Counted from the first letter of the stretch, positions 44,282 through 57,895 are shown. The stretch: 64,000 nt of DNA from Streptomyces venezuelae ATCC 10712 (GCF_008639165.1 NZ_CP029197.1:4654001-4718000); one strand, 5' to 3'. Numbers and translations: made by a program. Notes: generated by a model not told the origin, from the letters alone.

Positions 44282-47200
44282 TTGGCCGCCTCGCGCAACG
44301 CCTCGACCAATACGAACAACGGCGCAAGCACCGCCCCGCTGCGCATCTCCTTTGCAAAGATCAAGGAGCCCCTCGAGGTTCCGAACCTCCTCGCGCTGCA
44401 GACCGAGAGCTTTGACTGGCTGCTCGGCAACGCCGCCTGGAAGGCTCGCGTCGAGGCTGCCCTTGAGTCGGGACAGGACGTCCCCACGAAGTCCGGCCTG
44501 GAAGAGATCTTCGAGGAGATCTCGCCGATCGAGGACTTCTCCGGGTCGATGTCGCTGACCTTCCGCGACCACCGCTTCGAGCCGCCGAAGAACTCGATCG
44601 ACGAGTGCAAGGACCGTGACTTCACGTACGGCGCCCCGCTCTTCGTCACCGCCGAGTTCACCAACAACGAGACCGGCGAGATCAAGTCCCAGACGGTCTT
44701 CATGGGCGACTTCCCGCTCATGACGAACAAGGGCACCTTCGTCATCAACGGCACCGAGCGTGTCGTGGTGTCGCAGCTGGTCCGTTCGCCCGGTGTCTAC
44801 TTCGACTCCTCCATCGACAAGACGTCCGACAAGGACATCTTCTCCGCCAAGATCATCCCGTCCCGGGGTGCCTGGCTGGAGATGGAGATCGACAAGCGCG
44901 ACCTGGTCGGTGTCCGCATCGACCGCAAGCGCAAGCAGTCCGTCACCGTCCTCCTCAAGGCTCTCGGCTGGACCACCGAGCAGATCCTCCAGGAGTTCGG
45001 CGAGTACGAGTCCATGCGCGCCACCCTGGAGAAGGACCACACCCAGGGCCAGGACGACGCGCTGCTCGACATCTACCGCAAGCTGCGTCCGGGCGAGCCG
45101 CCGACCCGTGAGGCCGCTCAGACGCTGCTCGAGAACCTCTACTTCAACCCGAAGCGCTACGACCTCGCGAAGGTCGGCCGCTACAAGGTGAACAAGAAGC
45201 TCGGCGCGGACGAGCCGCTGGACGCCGGCGTGCTCACCACCGACGACGTCATCGCCACGATCAAGTACCTGGTCAAGCTCCACGCGGGCGAGACCGAGAC
45301 GATCGGCGAGAACGGCAACGAGATCGTCGTCGAGACCGACGACATCGACCACTTCGGCAACCGTCGTCTGCGCAACGTCGGCGAGCTCATCCAGAACCAG
45401 GTCCGCACGGGTCTGGCTCGTATGGAGCGCGTCGTGCGCGAGCGCATGACCACCCAGGACGTCGAGGCGATCACGCCGCAGACCCTGATCAACATCCGGC
45501 CGGTCGTCGCCTCCATCAAGGAGTTCTTCGGCACCAGCCAGCTGTCCCAGTTCATGGACCAGAACAACCCGCTGTCGGGTCTGACGCACAAGCGTCGTCT
45601 CTCGGCGCTGGGCCCTGGTGGTCTCTCCCGTGAGCGGGCCGGCTTCGAGGTCCGAGACGTGCACCCGTCCCACTACGGACGCATGTGCCCGATCGAGACC
45701 CCGGAAGGCCCGAACATCGGTCTGATCGGTTCGCTCGCCTCGTACGGCCGCGTCAACGCGTTCGGCTTCATCGAGACGCCGTACCGCAAGGTCGTCGACG
45801 GCCAGGTCACCGACGAGGTCGACTACGTCACCGCCGACGAGGAGGACCGCTTCGTCATCGCCCAGGCCAACGCCGCGCTCGACGAGGAGCTCCGCTTCTC
45901 CGAGAACCGCGTCCTGGTCCGCAAGCGTGGCGGCGAGGTCGACTACGTCGAGCCGTCGGACGTGGACTACATGGACGTCTCGCCGCGCCAGATGGTGTCG
46001 GTCGCGACCGCCATGATCCCGTTCCTCGAGCACGACGACGCCAACCGTGCCCTCATGGGCGCGAACATGATGCGTCAGGCGGTGCCGCTGATTAAGTCGG
46101 AGGCCCCGCTCGTCGGCACCGGCATGGAGTACCGCTGCGCCACCGACGCCGGCGACGTGCTCAAGGCCGAGAAGGACGGCGTCGTCCAGGAGCTGTCGGC
46201 CGACTACATCACGGTCGCCAACGACGACGGCACGTACATCACGTACCGCCTGCACAAGTTCTCCCGCTCGAACCAGGGCACCTCGGTCAACCAGAAGGTC
46301 GTCGTCGACGAGGGCGACCGCGTGATCGAGGGCCAGGTCCTCGCCGACGGTCCCGCCACCGAAGACGGCGAGATGGCGCTCGGCAAGAACCTGCTCGTGG
46401 CGTTCATGCCGTGGGAGGGTCACAACTACGAGGACGCGATCATCCTGTCGCAGCGCCTCGTGCAGGACGACGTCCTCTCCTCGATCCACATCGAGGAGCA
46501 CGAGGTCGACGCCCGTGACACCAAGCTCGGTCCGGAGGAGATCACCCGGGACATCCCGAACGTCTCCGAGGAGGTCCTCGCCGACCTCGACGAGCGCGGC
46601 ATCATCCGGATCGGTGCCGAGGTCGTCGCCGGCGACATCCTGGTCGGCAAGGTCACGCCCAAGGGCGAGACCGAGCTGACCCCGGAGGAGCGCCTGCTCC
46701 GCGCGATCTTCGGTGAGAAGGCCCGTGAGGTCCGTGACACCTCGCTGAAGGTGCCGCACGGCGAGATCGGCAAGATCATCGGCGTCCGCGTCTTCGACCG
46801 CGAGGAGGGCGACGAGCTTCCCCCGGGCGTGAACCAGCTGGTCCGCGTCTACGTCGCCCAGAAGCGCAAGATCACCGACGGTGACAAGCTCGCCGGCCGT
46901 CACGGCAACAAGGGCGTCATCTCGAAGATCCTGCCGATCGAGGACATGCCGTTCCTCGAGGACGGCACCCCGGTCGACATCATCCTCAACCCGCTGGGTG
47001 TCCCGTCCCGAATGAACCCGGGACAGGTCCTGGAGATCCACCTCGGCTGGCTCGCCAGCCGCGGCTGGGACGTCTCCGGCCTCGCGGACGAGTGGGCGCA
47101 GCGCCTCCAGGCGATCGGCGCCGACAAGGTCGCCCCCGGCACCAACGTCGCCACCCCGGTCTTCGACGGTGCGCGTGAGGACGAGCTCGCGGGTCTGCTC

Positions 47201-47764
47201 AACCACACCATCCCGAACCGCGACGGCGAGCGCATGGTGCTCCCGACCGGTAAGGCGAGGCTGTTCGACGGCCGCTCCGGCGAGCCGTTCCCGGACCCGA
47301 TCTCCGTCGGGTACATGTACATCCTCAAGCTGCACCACCTGGTCGACGACAAGCTCCACGCGCGTTCGACCGGCCCGTACTCGATGATCACCCAGCAGCC
47401 GCTGGGTGGTAAGGCCCAGTTCGGTGGCCAGCGCTTCGGTGAGATGGAGGTGTGGGCGCTGGAGGCGTACGGCGCCGCTTACGCCCTCCAGGAGCTGCTG
47501 ACGATCAAGTCCGACGACGTGACCGGCCGCGTGAAGGTCTACGAGGCCATCGTCAAGGGCGAGAACATCCCTGAGCCCGGCATCCCCGAGTCCTTCAAGG
47601 TGCTCATCAAGGAGATGCAGTCCCTGTGCCTCAACGTGGAGGTGCTGTCCTCGGACGGCATGTCCATCGAGATGCGCGACACCGACGAGGACGTCTTCCG
47701 CGCAGCGGAGGAGCTCGGCATCGACCTGTCCCGGCGCGAGCCGAGCAGCGTCGAAGAGGTCTGA
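44282..47764 (+). CDS. rpoB: RNA polymerase beta subunit
   Basis: 1160 aa. The TTG at 44282 (LAASRNASTNTNN) was chosen because GGAAGGA lies upstream and RpoB in Streptomyces begins there; the upstream frame adds unrelated residues. The rifampicin cluster, SQLSQFMDQNNPLSGLTHKR at its core, has the wild-type residues at the usual resistance sites (Q513, D516, H526, S531 in E. coli numbering), so the strain should be rifampicin-sensitive. The bridge/link and C-terminal clamp motifs are intact. Confidence 0.98.
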   Translation: MAASRNASTNTNNGASTAPLRISFAKIKEPLEVPNLLALQTESFDWLLGNAAWKARVEAALESGQDVPTKSGLEEIFEEISPIEDFSGSMSLTFRDHRFEPPKNSIDECKDRDFTYGAPLFVTAEFTNNETGEIKSQTVFMGDFPLMTNKGTFVINGTERVVVSQLVRSPGVYFDSSIDKTSDKDIFSAKIIPSRGAWLEMEIDKRDLVGVRIDRKRKQSVTVLLKALGWTTEQILQEFGEYESMRATLEKDHTQGQDDALLDIYRKLRPGEPPTREAAQTLLENLYFNPKRYDLAKVGRYKVNKKLGADEPLDAGVLTTDDVIATIKYLVKLHAGETETIGENGNEIVVETDDIDHFGNRRLRNVGELIQNQVRTGLARMERVVRERMTTQDVEAITPQTLINIRPVVASIKEFFGTSQLSQFMDQNNPLSGLTHKRRLSALGPGGLSRERAGFEVRDVHPSHYGRMCPIETPEGPNIGLIGSLASYGRVNAFGFIETPYRKVVDGQVTDEVDYVTADEEDRFVIAQANAALDEELRFSENRVLVRKRGGEVDYVEPSDVDYMDVSPRQMVSVATAMIPFLEHDDANRALMGANMMRQAVPLIKSEAPLVGTGMEYRCATDAGDVLKAEKDGVVQELSADYITVANDDGTYITYRLHKFSRSNQGTSVNQKVVVDEGDRVIEGQVLADGPATEDGEMALGKNLLVAFMPWEGHNYEDAIILSQRLVQDDVLSSIHIEEHEVDARDTKLGPEEITRDIPNVSEEVLADLDERGIIRIGAEVVAGDILVGKVTPKGETELTPEERLLRAIFGEKAREVRDTSLKVPHGEIGKIIGVRVFDREEGDELPPGVNQLVRVYVAQKRKITDGDKLAGRHGNKGVISKILPIEDMPFLEDGTPVDIILNPLGVPSRMNPGQVLEIHLGWLASRGWDVSGLADEWAQRLQAIGADKVAPGTNVATPVFDGAREDELAGLLNHTIPNRDGERMVLPTGKARLFDGRSGEPFPDPISVGYMYILKLHHLVDDKLHARSTGPYSMITQQPLGGKAQFGGQRFGEMEVWALEAYGAAYALQELLTIKSDDVTGRVKVYEAIVKGENIPEPGIPESFKVLIKEMQSLCLNVEVLSSDGMSIEMRDTDEDVFRAAEELGIDLSRREPSSVEEV

Positions 47765-47871
47765 CGGGAGTTCGGTCGGGGGCTCGGCGTTTCACCGCTG
47801 AGTCCCCGGCCGGCCCCAGGACCCCCGTATCAGACCCCAAGCCTTACAACCCTGAGAGGGATTGACGCATA

Positions 47872-51771
<3,900 letters not shown>

Positions 51772-51785
51772 GCGAGTCGCTTAGA

Positions 51786-51827
51786 CCGAAGGGCGGTCAC
51801 CCCGATCACGGGGTGGCCGCCCTTCGG
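51786..51827. terminator. Bidirectional terminator after rpoC
   Basis: Stem CCGAAGGGCGG-TCACCCCG / CGGGGTGG-CCGCCCTTCGG, short loop. Forms the border between rpoC and the phage-like cluster, whose last gene ends 10 bp away. Confidence 0.9.
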
Positions 51828-51836
51828 CGTGTCCGG

Positions 51837-52100
51837 CTAGCGGGCCGCCACCTCCCAGACGGCGACGAGCACACCGGCGCTCGCGGCGAGGGCGGCGATG
51901 CTGGCCAGGGGCCAGCGGGCGCGTTCCAGGTCGTCGAGGCGGGCCTCGTGGTCGGCGAGCTGCCGGTCGGTCTGGTCGCTGCGCTGCACGAGCAGCGCGA
52001 GGGCTCCGTCGACCCGGGCGAAGCCGGCTTCCAGGGTGCCGCGGAGCCGTTCGAGTTCGAGGGCGACGGCGACGGGGTCGTTCGGGTCAGACTCGGTCAT
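51837..52100 (-). CDS. Small coiled-coil membrane protein (phage lysis region)
   Basis: 87 aa. The first ~65 residues form a heptad-rich helix (LERLRGTLEAGFARVDGALA...) with no signal; the C-terminal ~20 residues are one hydrophobic helix. Similar small coiled-coil membrane proteins occur at the ends of phage lysis cassettes, but no precise family is recognised. Overlaps the holin-like gene by 14 bp. Last gene of the cluster. Confidence 0.7.
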   Translation of the reverse strand: MTESDPNDPVAVALELERLRGTLEAGFARVDGALALLVQRSDQTDRQLADHEARLDDLERARWPLASIAALAASAGVLVAVWEVAAR

Positions 52101-52332
52101 CGGCGCCGCCCTCGGCCGGGGTGCGGGTGGTGCGCAGCCAGGACGGGAGCAGGTCCTGCACCAGGTCGAGGGCCATCACCCGGGTGAGGCCGGCGGAGAC
52201 GGCCAGTGCCCCGGCGACCCAGGGGAGGGTCTCGGGGAGGCCGGCGGCGTCGACGATCGCGGGGAGCACGACGGCGATGCCGACGGCGGACTGGAGGACG
52301 GTACGGGCCGTGCGCTTGGCGGCATCGGACAT
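52087..52332 (-). CDS. Holin-like membrane protein
   Basis: 81 aa, ATG at 52332 with GGAG upstream. Two hydrophobic segments (~11-31 and ~38-56), short cytoplasmic tail with Arg/Glu. Directly after the endolysin gene in transcription order, the usual holin position. Not matched to a named family by motif. Confidence 0.7.
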   Translation of the reverse strand: MSDAAKRTARTVLQSAVGIAVVLPAIVDAAGLPETLPWVAGALAVSAGLTRVMALDLVQDLLPSWLRTTRTPAEGGADDRV

Positions 52333-52355
52333 CGGGGGACTCCTGTGGTGGTGGG

Positions 52356-53267
52356 TTATGTCGTGTACGGGACCTTCAGCGCGCTCCAGGACGCGGCGCC
52401 GGGGAGGCCGTCGGCGTCGGAGCCGCGGAAGCCGAGCTTGTGCTGCCACTTCGCGTAGCTGAGCCGGTCGGCCTCGCTCCAGCGGGGGCCGGGGCCGACG
52501 GTGTACGCGGAGCAGCCCTCGGCGACGAGTCGGCGGCCCATGGCCGTGATGACCGGGGAGCTCGTCTCCTTGCGGAAGAACGAGGCGCCCGGGAACGGCT
52601 GGAGGCGGGGGGCGGCGGGCTTTCCGCTGCCGGGGGTGTTCTTGGCGGGGGCCTTCATGAGGCGGGTCTGGACGCGCTGGCGCAGGGTCGGCATGCCGAA
52701 GCCCTTGGGGTCGGACTTCCAGTCGGACCACTCCAGGTGGCCGATGACGGACTTGGCGCCCCAGCCGTGGGCCCGGCACAGGGCGGCCGAGACGCGTTCG
52801 ATGGCGTCGAGCTGGGCGGCCGGCCAGGGGTCGCTGCCGTTGCCGAGGTTGACGCACTCGAAGCCGTAGAAGCGGGAGTTGCCGTCGACGGCGCCCCCGC
52901 TGCCCTGGTGTTCGCGCGGGGCGGGCGGCCGGTCGCCGTACGTCTCGCTGACCACGGCCCGGAGGACGGACGGGTCGCCGCCGCCGGCGTGGTTGGCGCG
53001 GCCGTTGGCGACGAGGTGGACGGTGCCGTCCTTGGCGATGACGCCGTGGCAGAGCGGGCCGGGCAGGCCGGCGTAGCCGTTGAAGCACATCTCGACGGAG
53101 GAGGCGGTGCCGCTGGAGACGGTGTGGTGGATCATCACACCGCTGACCGGGCCCCAGGCGCCGGTGTGGTTGCGGTTGTGGGTGCGCCAGCCGGGGTGCT
53201 CGACGACGGTGACGCCTTCGGCGCGGAGCGCGGCGAGGAGCCGGTCCGCGGGGAGGGGAGTGGCCAT
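52356..53267 (-). CDS. N-acetylmuramoyl-L-alanine amidase (endolysin)
   Basis: 303 aa from the ATG at 53267 with GGAGG 7-8 bp upstream. Amidase_2/PGRP domain with the zinc His in MIHHT (47/48) and the second in VIGHLEWSDWKSDPKG. The C-terminal ~70 residues (SPVITAMGRRLVAEGC...) form a peptidoglycan-binding domain like those of actinophage endolysins. No secretion signal, consistent with holin-dependent release. Confidence 0.9.
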   Translation of the reverse strand: MATPLPADRLLAALRAEGVTVVEHPGWRTHNRNHTGAWGPVSGVMIHHTVSSGTASSVEMCFNGYAGLPGPLCHGVIAKDGTVHLVANGRANHAGGGDPSVLRAVVSETYGDRPPAPREHQGSGGAVDGNSRFYGFECVNLGNGSDPWPAAQLDAIERVSAALCRAHGWGAKSVIGHLEWSDWKSDPKGFGMPTLRQRVQTRLMKAPAKNTPGSGKPAAPRLQPFPGASFFRKETSSPVITAMGRRLVAEGCSAYTVGPGPRWSEADRLSYAKWQHKLGFRGSDADGLPGAASWSALKVPYTT

Positions 53268-53286
53268 CTGGTGTCCTCCGGACATG

Positions 53287-53311
53287 AAAAAAGCCCGCGC
53301 GGAGGGCGGGC
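53287..53311 (-). terminator. Intrinsic terminator between tail genes and lysis cassette
   Basis: Minus-strand stem GCCCGC...GCGGGC at 53293-53311 followed by a six-T run (53287-53292). Would limit transcription from the tail genes into the amidase gene. Confidence 0.85.
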
Positions 53312-53344
53312 GTGCGGGTGGGGCGTGGCCTGGTGGGCCGGGTG

Positions 53345-53755
53345 CTACGGGGCGGGTTCGGGCTCCGGGGTCGGGGTCGGCTCGGGTTCCGGGGTCGGCG
53401 GGGCCCAGGCCGCGCACAGTGCGGCGCAGTCGGCCCGGCGGGTCTCGAAGTCGGCGAGCGCGGCCGTGACGGCCCGCTGGACGGAGGTCGGGTCGGGGAC
53501 GACCGGGGCGCCGTCCCGCGCGTCGACGATGATCAGGCCGGAGCCGCGCAGGACGGCGTCGCCGGTGCCCTTCTCGGTGACCTCGGCGGTGACGTACACG
53601 GCCGGGTACTGCCCGGTGACCGGGTCGCGCTGGAGGGCGTGGCCCAGGCTGTTGTCGTAGACGCGTACGTCGACGGTGTGGCCGTCCTCGGTGACGGCGG
53701 CGCGGCCCGCGTAGTCGATGGCCACGCCCCAGGGCTCGGTGGGGTCGATGTTCAA
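53345..53755 (-). CDS. Small tail-region protein of unknown function
   Basis: 136 aa, TTG start with AAGGAGCACC upstream. An N-terminal beta-rich part (EPWGVAIDYAGRAAVTEDGHTVDV) and a Pro/Glu-rich C-terminal tail with PEPEPTPTPE. No family recognised. Placed between the hub-side genes and the terminator before the endolysin. Confidence 0.6.
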   Translation of the reverse strand: MNIDPTEPWGVAIDYAGRAAVTEDGHTVDVRVYDNSLGHALQRDPVTGQYPAVYVTAEVTEKGTGDAVLRGSGLIIVDARDGAPVVPDPTSVQRAVTAALADFETRRADCAALCAAWAPPTPEPEPTPTPEPEPAP

Positions 53756-53813
53756 GGGGTGCTCCTTGTGGTCCGTGCGGTGTGGTCCGTGCGGTCTGCG
53801 GCGGGCGGGCGGG

Positions 53814-54383
53814 TCAGGTCTGGGCGCCGTGGATGAGGACGGGCTGGGCGTAGACGGTGCCGCCGGTGGCCTGGGCCTGGATCTCGATGTTCATGGTCTG
53901 GCCGAACCGGGTCTTCATGTCGCCGGGCAGCAGGCCGAGGTAGTCGTAGGTGGTGCCCGCGGTGACCGCGGGGCCGAACGGGACGCTGTCGACGAGGACC
54001 CGTACCTTCCCGGTGGCGCCGCTGGAGGCCGCCGTGCTGATGGCGAGCCGCAGCTTCGGCTGCCAGATGGGGTTGGAGCAGCGGGCGATGGTCGTGAAGG
54101 CGGCGGCCGTGGTGGAGGGCCACTTGGCCGGGTCGCTGGCCAGGGGCGGCATCAGTTGCAGCCACGGCCGGGCGAGACCGCCGGTCAGGATGTCGTCCGC
54201 GAAGATCTCGTGGTTGTAGCCGTCGAAGATCCGGAACAGCGGCCGGGTGATGGTGACGCTCTCGGACGGCGTGGGACGGAACTCGTTGACTGCGGGACGG
54301 GTGTTGACCGCGGTCGACAGGGCCTTGAGGCGGCGTTCCATCTGGTTGAGCCGGTCGATGATGTCCTCGGGCAGCTGGGGCAT
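53814..54383 (-). CDS. Minor tail protein-like
   Basis: 189 aa. N-terminal coiled coil (RLNQMERRLKAL), then a beta-rich region, with the hub-like gene ahead in the operon. Overlaps that gene's stop by one base (TGATG). Probably a tail-tip or fibre component; no precise family recognised. Confidence 0.65.
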   Translation of the reverse strand: MPQLPEDIIDRLNQMERRLKALSTAVNTRPAVNEFRPTPSESVTITRPLFRIFDGYNHEIFADDILTGGLARPWLQLMPPLASDPAKWPSTTAAAFTTIARCSNPIWQPKLRLAISTAASSGATGKVRVLVDSVPFGPAVTAGTTYDYLGLLPGDMKTRFGQTMNIEIQAQATGGTVYAQPVLIHGAQT

Positions 54384-55513
54384 CAGGCCTCCTCAAGGTA
54401 GAGCTCGGCGGTGTCGGCCCGGCCGCGTTCCGGCGGGGTGATCTTGACGCCGATGATCCGGTAGCGGGCGTCGAGGCCCTGGGAGTACCACTCGTCGGTG
54501 ATCCGGATGCGGGCGACGCGGCCGAGCAGCGCCGGCGGGACGATCCCGCCGAGGTGGATGCTGATCGAGGGGATCACCACGGCGCCGCGGGCCTGCGCGA
54601 GCTCGGTGGCGGCCACCGAGTCGAGGGCGAGCTGGTCGCTGATCTCGTTGTGGTCCGAGGAGAGGTCGATCAGCGGCCAGCCGTCCACGAGCAGGTCGCT
54701 GGCGTACTGCGTGCCGGAGAAGATCGGCCGGGACTCGGCGGCGGCGTTGGCGTTGGTGGAGGCGCCGCGGGCGACGGCGGTGGTGCCGCCGCGGGTCGCG
54801 TCGTACGGGAAGGAGTACGACAGGATGACGCCGGGCCGGTCGAAGACCAGGTCGGTCGCGCCGGTGACGATCTTGGGTTCGCCGATCCGGAGCTGCCGGA
54901 TCCGCTGCCCGGTGACCGGGTCGCGGTAGACCAGGATCTGGTGCTCGAAGCCGTTCTCCGTCGCGGCGAGCTGGTCGAGCGCCTCCAGGTAGACGGTCTC
55001 GTCGCCCTTCCGCCACGAGGCGGTCTTCTGGAACTTGGGGATCTCGTTGCCGAAGGTGATCCCGAGGCGGCGGGGTTCCTCGCCCGCGGGGGCGTCGGGG
55101 TAGGTCTGGACGTCGAGTTCGCGCCAGAGCCGGCGCGCGATCTCCAGCTGGTCGGTCGGGGTGTCGTAGGTGATGTCGGTACGGATGCGGCGGCGCCCGG
55201 CGTACGAGTCGAAGGTCGCGGCCTGGATGCCGAGGGTCAGCACGCCGCGGCCGCTGGACTGCAGGGTGCTGGTCCAGACGATGCCGCCCCACCACAGGTC
55301 GCCGCCGCGCTCCAGGTAGACCGCGGTGCGGCCCTCCCGCACCTTCTTGACCCGGTCGGCGATGGCCTTGTCGGGGATGGGGACGGTGCCGGAGAGCGAG
55401 CCCGCCTTGCCGATGTAGTCGTCGAACGAGACGTCCCGCAGCGGCAGGATGTCCAGCGTCTGGTCGGTGAGCAGGTCGCAGAAGATCGCCCGGTAGGGCG
55501 TTTCGATGGCCAT
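54383..55513 (-). CDS. Tail hub/Gp37-like protein
   Basis: 376 aa from the ATG at 55513. Resembles Siphovirus ReqiPepy6 Gp37-like tail proteins: N-terminal FDDYIGKAGSLSGTVPIP with the ring domain and GGIVWTSTL, C-terminal YRIIGVKITPPERGR. This class sits after Dit at the tail tip, often carrying receptor-binding elements. No lytic or peptidase motif seen. Assignment by overall pattern; moderate confidence. Confidence 0.75.
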   Translation of the reverse strand: MAIETPYRAIFCDLLTDQTLDILPLRDVSFDDYIGKAGSLSGTVPIPDKAIADRVKKVREGRTAVYLERGGDLWWGGIVWTSTLQSSGRGVLTLGIQAATFDSYAGRRRIRTDITYDTPTDQLEIARRLWRELDVQTYPDAPAGEEPRRLGITFGNEIPKFQKTASWRKGDETVYLEALDQLAATENGFEHQILVYRDPVTGQRIRQLRIGEPKIVTGATDLVFDRPGVILSYSFPYDATRGGTTAVARGASTNANAAAESRPIFSGTQYASDLLVDGWPLIDLSSDHNEISDQLALDSVAATELAQARGAVVIPSISIHLGGIVPPALLGRVARIRITDEWYSQGLDARYRIIGVKITPPERGRADTAELYLEEA

Positions 55514-55524
55514 CGAGGCCCCCC

Positions 55525-56670
55525 TTACAGGACGTAGGTGGCGGAGACGCGGATGTTCCGGCCGGGGACGAGGGCGCCGCCCGAGGACCAGGTGCGCAGG
55601 ACCGCCTGTCCGCTGGAGGCGCTGAGGACCACGCCGCCGGAGCCGAAGCCGTCGCAGCCGGTGGTCTCGAAGTCGAGGGCGGGCCGCCAGCCGGCGGGCA
55701 GGACGCACAGCGGTTCGTCGTTGATGTTGCCGGCGGTGTTGGCGTCGACCTGGGCGCCGGTGCGGGTGACGAGGAAGGTGACGGTGCACAGGCCGCCCTT
55801 GGTCCTGCGGCCGGCGAAGGAGGTCAGCGACCAGTTGGCCAGCGCCGTCGCACCGGCGTTGGTCGTCTCGACCTCGACCGGCGGCTGGTAGACCACCCAG
55901 GCGCTGCCGTTCCAGCGCTGGAGCTGGCCGCCGCCCGAGTCCCGGTACTGGCCGGTGTAGCTGCCGGTGGCGATCGTGCCGCTGGGCGCGATGCCGCCGA
56001 TCTCCTTGGGGTAGGCGACCCAGGCGGTGCCGTCCCAGCGCTGGAGGAAGTGGGCGTTGTCGTTGTCCTGGTACTGGCCCGGGTAGCCGCCGGGCACGCC
56101 GGCGTTGTTGTAGACGGGCAGGATGCCGCCGGCGGAGACCGTCGTGGTGCGCAGGTCGGTGGCGGCGCCGCCCGCCCAGTCGATGCCGCCGGTGCCGGCG
56201 GAGGCGCCCTTCTTGACCTTCACGGTGAACAGGACGAGGGAGCGGGCGGGGGCCGCCGGGGCGGCCGGGACCGCCGCCGGGGTGCCCTTGACGATCTCGA
56301 CGACGGCCTCGTACTTGCCGAGGGCGTCGACGTCGTTGTCGTAGACGCGGACCACGACGAGGTCGATCCGGTCGTTGAGCGGGTCGCCGTCGGCGAAGGT
56401 GAGGGTGATGTCCTCGTCGAGGGCGACCGGGTAGGCACCGTCGGTGGTGCCGCCCTGGATGACGGCCTTGCCGTGGTAGACGGTGGCCGTCATCGGGCCG
56501 GAGGAGCTCATCCACAGGCCGCCGACCCGGAACTTGCCGTCGTACGTGCCGGGCAGGATGCCGGACCGGACGGCGAGCGGGTTGACGGGGGTGGTGGCGC
56601 CGATGAGGGTGACGCGGGTGTTCTGGCGGGTCTGCCCGGTGGGCATCAGCCATCCGGTACGTACGGGCAT
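55525..56670 (-). CDS. Receptor-binding tail fibre paralogue 1
   Basis: 381 aa. Shared N-terminal module (1-~180: VRTGWLMPTGQTRQNTR, GILPGTYDGKF, GKAVIQG, RIDLVVVRVYD), then two fibre repeats with GQYQD...LQRWDGTAW at ~198-222 and GQYRD...LQRWNGSAW at ~240-262, and a unique C-terminal domain. The N-terminal part probably attaches to the tail and the C-terminal part binds the host receptor. ATG with AGGAG upstream. Paralogous to the next two genes. Confidence 0.85.
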   Translation of the reverse strand: MPVRTGWLMPTGQTRQNTRVTLIGATTPVNPLAVRSGILPGTYDGKFRVGGLWMSSSGPMTATVYHGKAVIQGGTTDGAYPVALDEDITLTFADGDPLNDRIDLVVVRVYDNDVDALGKYEAVVEIVKGTPAAVPAAPAAPARSLVLFTVKVKKGASAGTGGIDWAGGAATDLRTTTVSAGGILPVYNNAGVPGGYPGQYQDNDNAHFLQRWDGTAWVAYPKEIGGIAPSGTIATGSYTGQYRDSGGGQLQRWNGSAWVVYQPPVEVETTNAGATALANWSLTSFAGRRTKGGLCTVTFLVTRTGAQVDANTAGNINDEPLCVLPAGWRPALDFETTGCDGFGSGGVVLSASSGQAVLRTWSSGGALVPGRNIRVSATYVL

Positions 56671-56701
56671 GGGGGTCTCCTGGGGGAGGGGCGGATCGGG
56701 G

Positions 56702-57895
56702 CTACGGCAGCGGGTCGACCTTGATGTACGTGTTGTCGAAGCCGCCCTTGAGGCCGAGGGTGTTGGCGATGACCCGGAAGTGGGCCGTGAGCGTGTAGGT
56801 CGCGCCCGGGGTCAGGTTCGAGTACCGGCGCGTGGTGGAGACCGAGACCATGTGCTGGCTGGCGGCGATCGTCGCGTAGTCGTCGTCGAGGTCGTTGACC
56901 ACCGTGGCGCCCTGGGTGAGCTTGAGCGCCATGTACGCGTAGTGGTCGGGGCTCCCCGAGCGCAGCTTGCAGCCGAAGCTCACGGCGACGGCCTTCGACG
57001 GCGGGGCGACGAAGTTGACCGTGAGCGGGTTCGTGGCGCGGCCGCCCAGCGTCGGGGTGTAGGCGGTCGAGGCGGTGTCGCCGAAGTCGCCGTTGTCGAC
57101 GAAGTACGGACCCGGTACGGCCGGGGTCCACGCCGAACCGTTCCAGCGCTGGAGCTGGCCGCCCGGCGTGTCCCGGTACTGGCCGGTGTAGCTGGCCGTC
57201 AGGGTGGACGCGGAGGACGGGATGATGCCGCCGATCGCCTCCGGATAGGCCACCCACTGCCCGCCGTCCCAGCGCTGCAGCTGGTTGTTGGCGGTGTCCT
57301 GGTACTGGCCCGGGTGGGCGCCCGGCAGCACCGGGCCCTCGACCGGGAGGATGCCGCCGAGCGCGACGACCGGCGTGCGCAGGTCCTTCAGGGCGGTGTT
57401 CCACGGGATGCCGCCGTTGCCCGCGCTGGCGCCGGCCGGGACGGTCACCTCGTACAGCGGGAGGCTGCGCGGCGGGGCCACCGGCGCCTGGGGGGCCTGG
57501 CCGGGCACGCCCCGGATGATCTCGACCTTCGCCTCGTTGCGGGTGCTGCCGTCGTAGAGGTTGTCGTAGATCTTCAGGACGACCAGGTCGATCCGGCCGT
57601 ACTGGGCGTCGCCCGCGGCGAAGGTGACCTGCTCGGAGGCGGGCAGGGCCACCGGGTAGACGCCCTGGGAGATGTCGCCCTGGATGACGGCCCGGCCCTC
57701 GGAGACGGTCGCCGTCATGGCGGAGGCCTTGTCCATCCAGAAGCCGGACAGCCGCCACTTGCCGTCGTAGGAGCCCGGCAGGATGCCGGAGCGGACCTGG
57801 ACGGGGTTGATCATGGTGGTCGCGCCGACCTGGTTGAGGCGGGTGTCCTCGCGGGTCTGGCCGGTCTCGGCGACCCAGCTGCTGCGCAGGTTCAC
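56702..57895 (-). CDS. Receptor-binding tail fibre paralogue 2
   Basis: 397 aa from the GTG at 57895 (VNLRSSWVAETGQTR), which aligns with the paralogues' starts and has GGAG upstream; the TTG four codons earlier is an alternative. Same N-terminal module and two GQYQD/LQRWDGGQW repeats, with a different C-terminal domain that reads as a jelly-roll-like beta domain (...FVAPPSKAVAVSFGCKL...). Confidence 0.85.
   Translation of the reverse strand: MNLRSSWVAETGQTREDTRLNQVGATTMINPVQVRSGILPGSYDGKWRLSGFWMDKASAMTATVSEGRAVIQGDISQGVYPVALPASEQVTFAAGDAQYGRIDLVVLKIYDNLYDGSTRNEAKVEIIRGVPGQAPQAPVAPPRSLPLYEVTVPAGASAGNGGIPWNTALKDLRTPVVALGGILPVEGPVLPGAHPGQYQDTANNQLQRWDGGQWVAYPEAIGGIIPSSASTLTASYTGQYRDTPGGQLQRWNGSAWTPAVPGPYFVDNGDFGDTASTAYTPTLGGRATNPLTVNFVAPPSKAVAVSFGCKLRSGSPDHYAYMALKLTQGATVVNDLDDDYATIAASQHMVSVSTTRRYSNLTPGATYTLTAHFRVIANTLGLKGGFDNTYIKVDPLP

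Noticed and set aside
45526..45612. Rifampicin-resistance change in rpoB
   Set aside because: All the usual resistance positions have wild-type residues.
51772..51836. Phage attachment site at the rpoC end
   Set aside because: No duplicated core sequence can be recognised without the other junction, which lies outside the window; no tRNA or integrase nearby.
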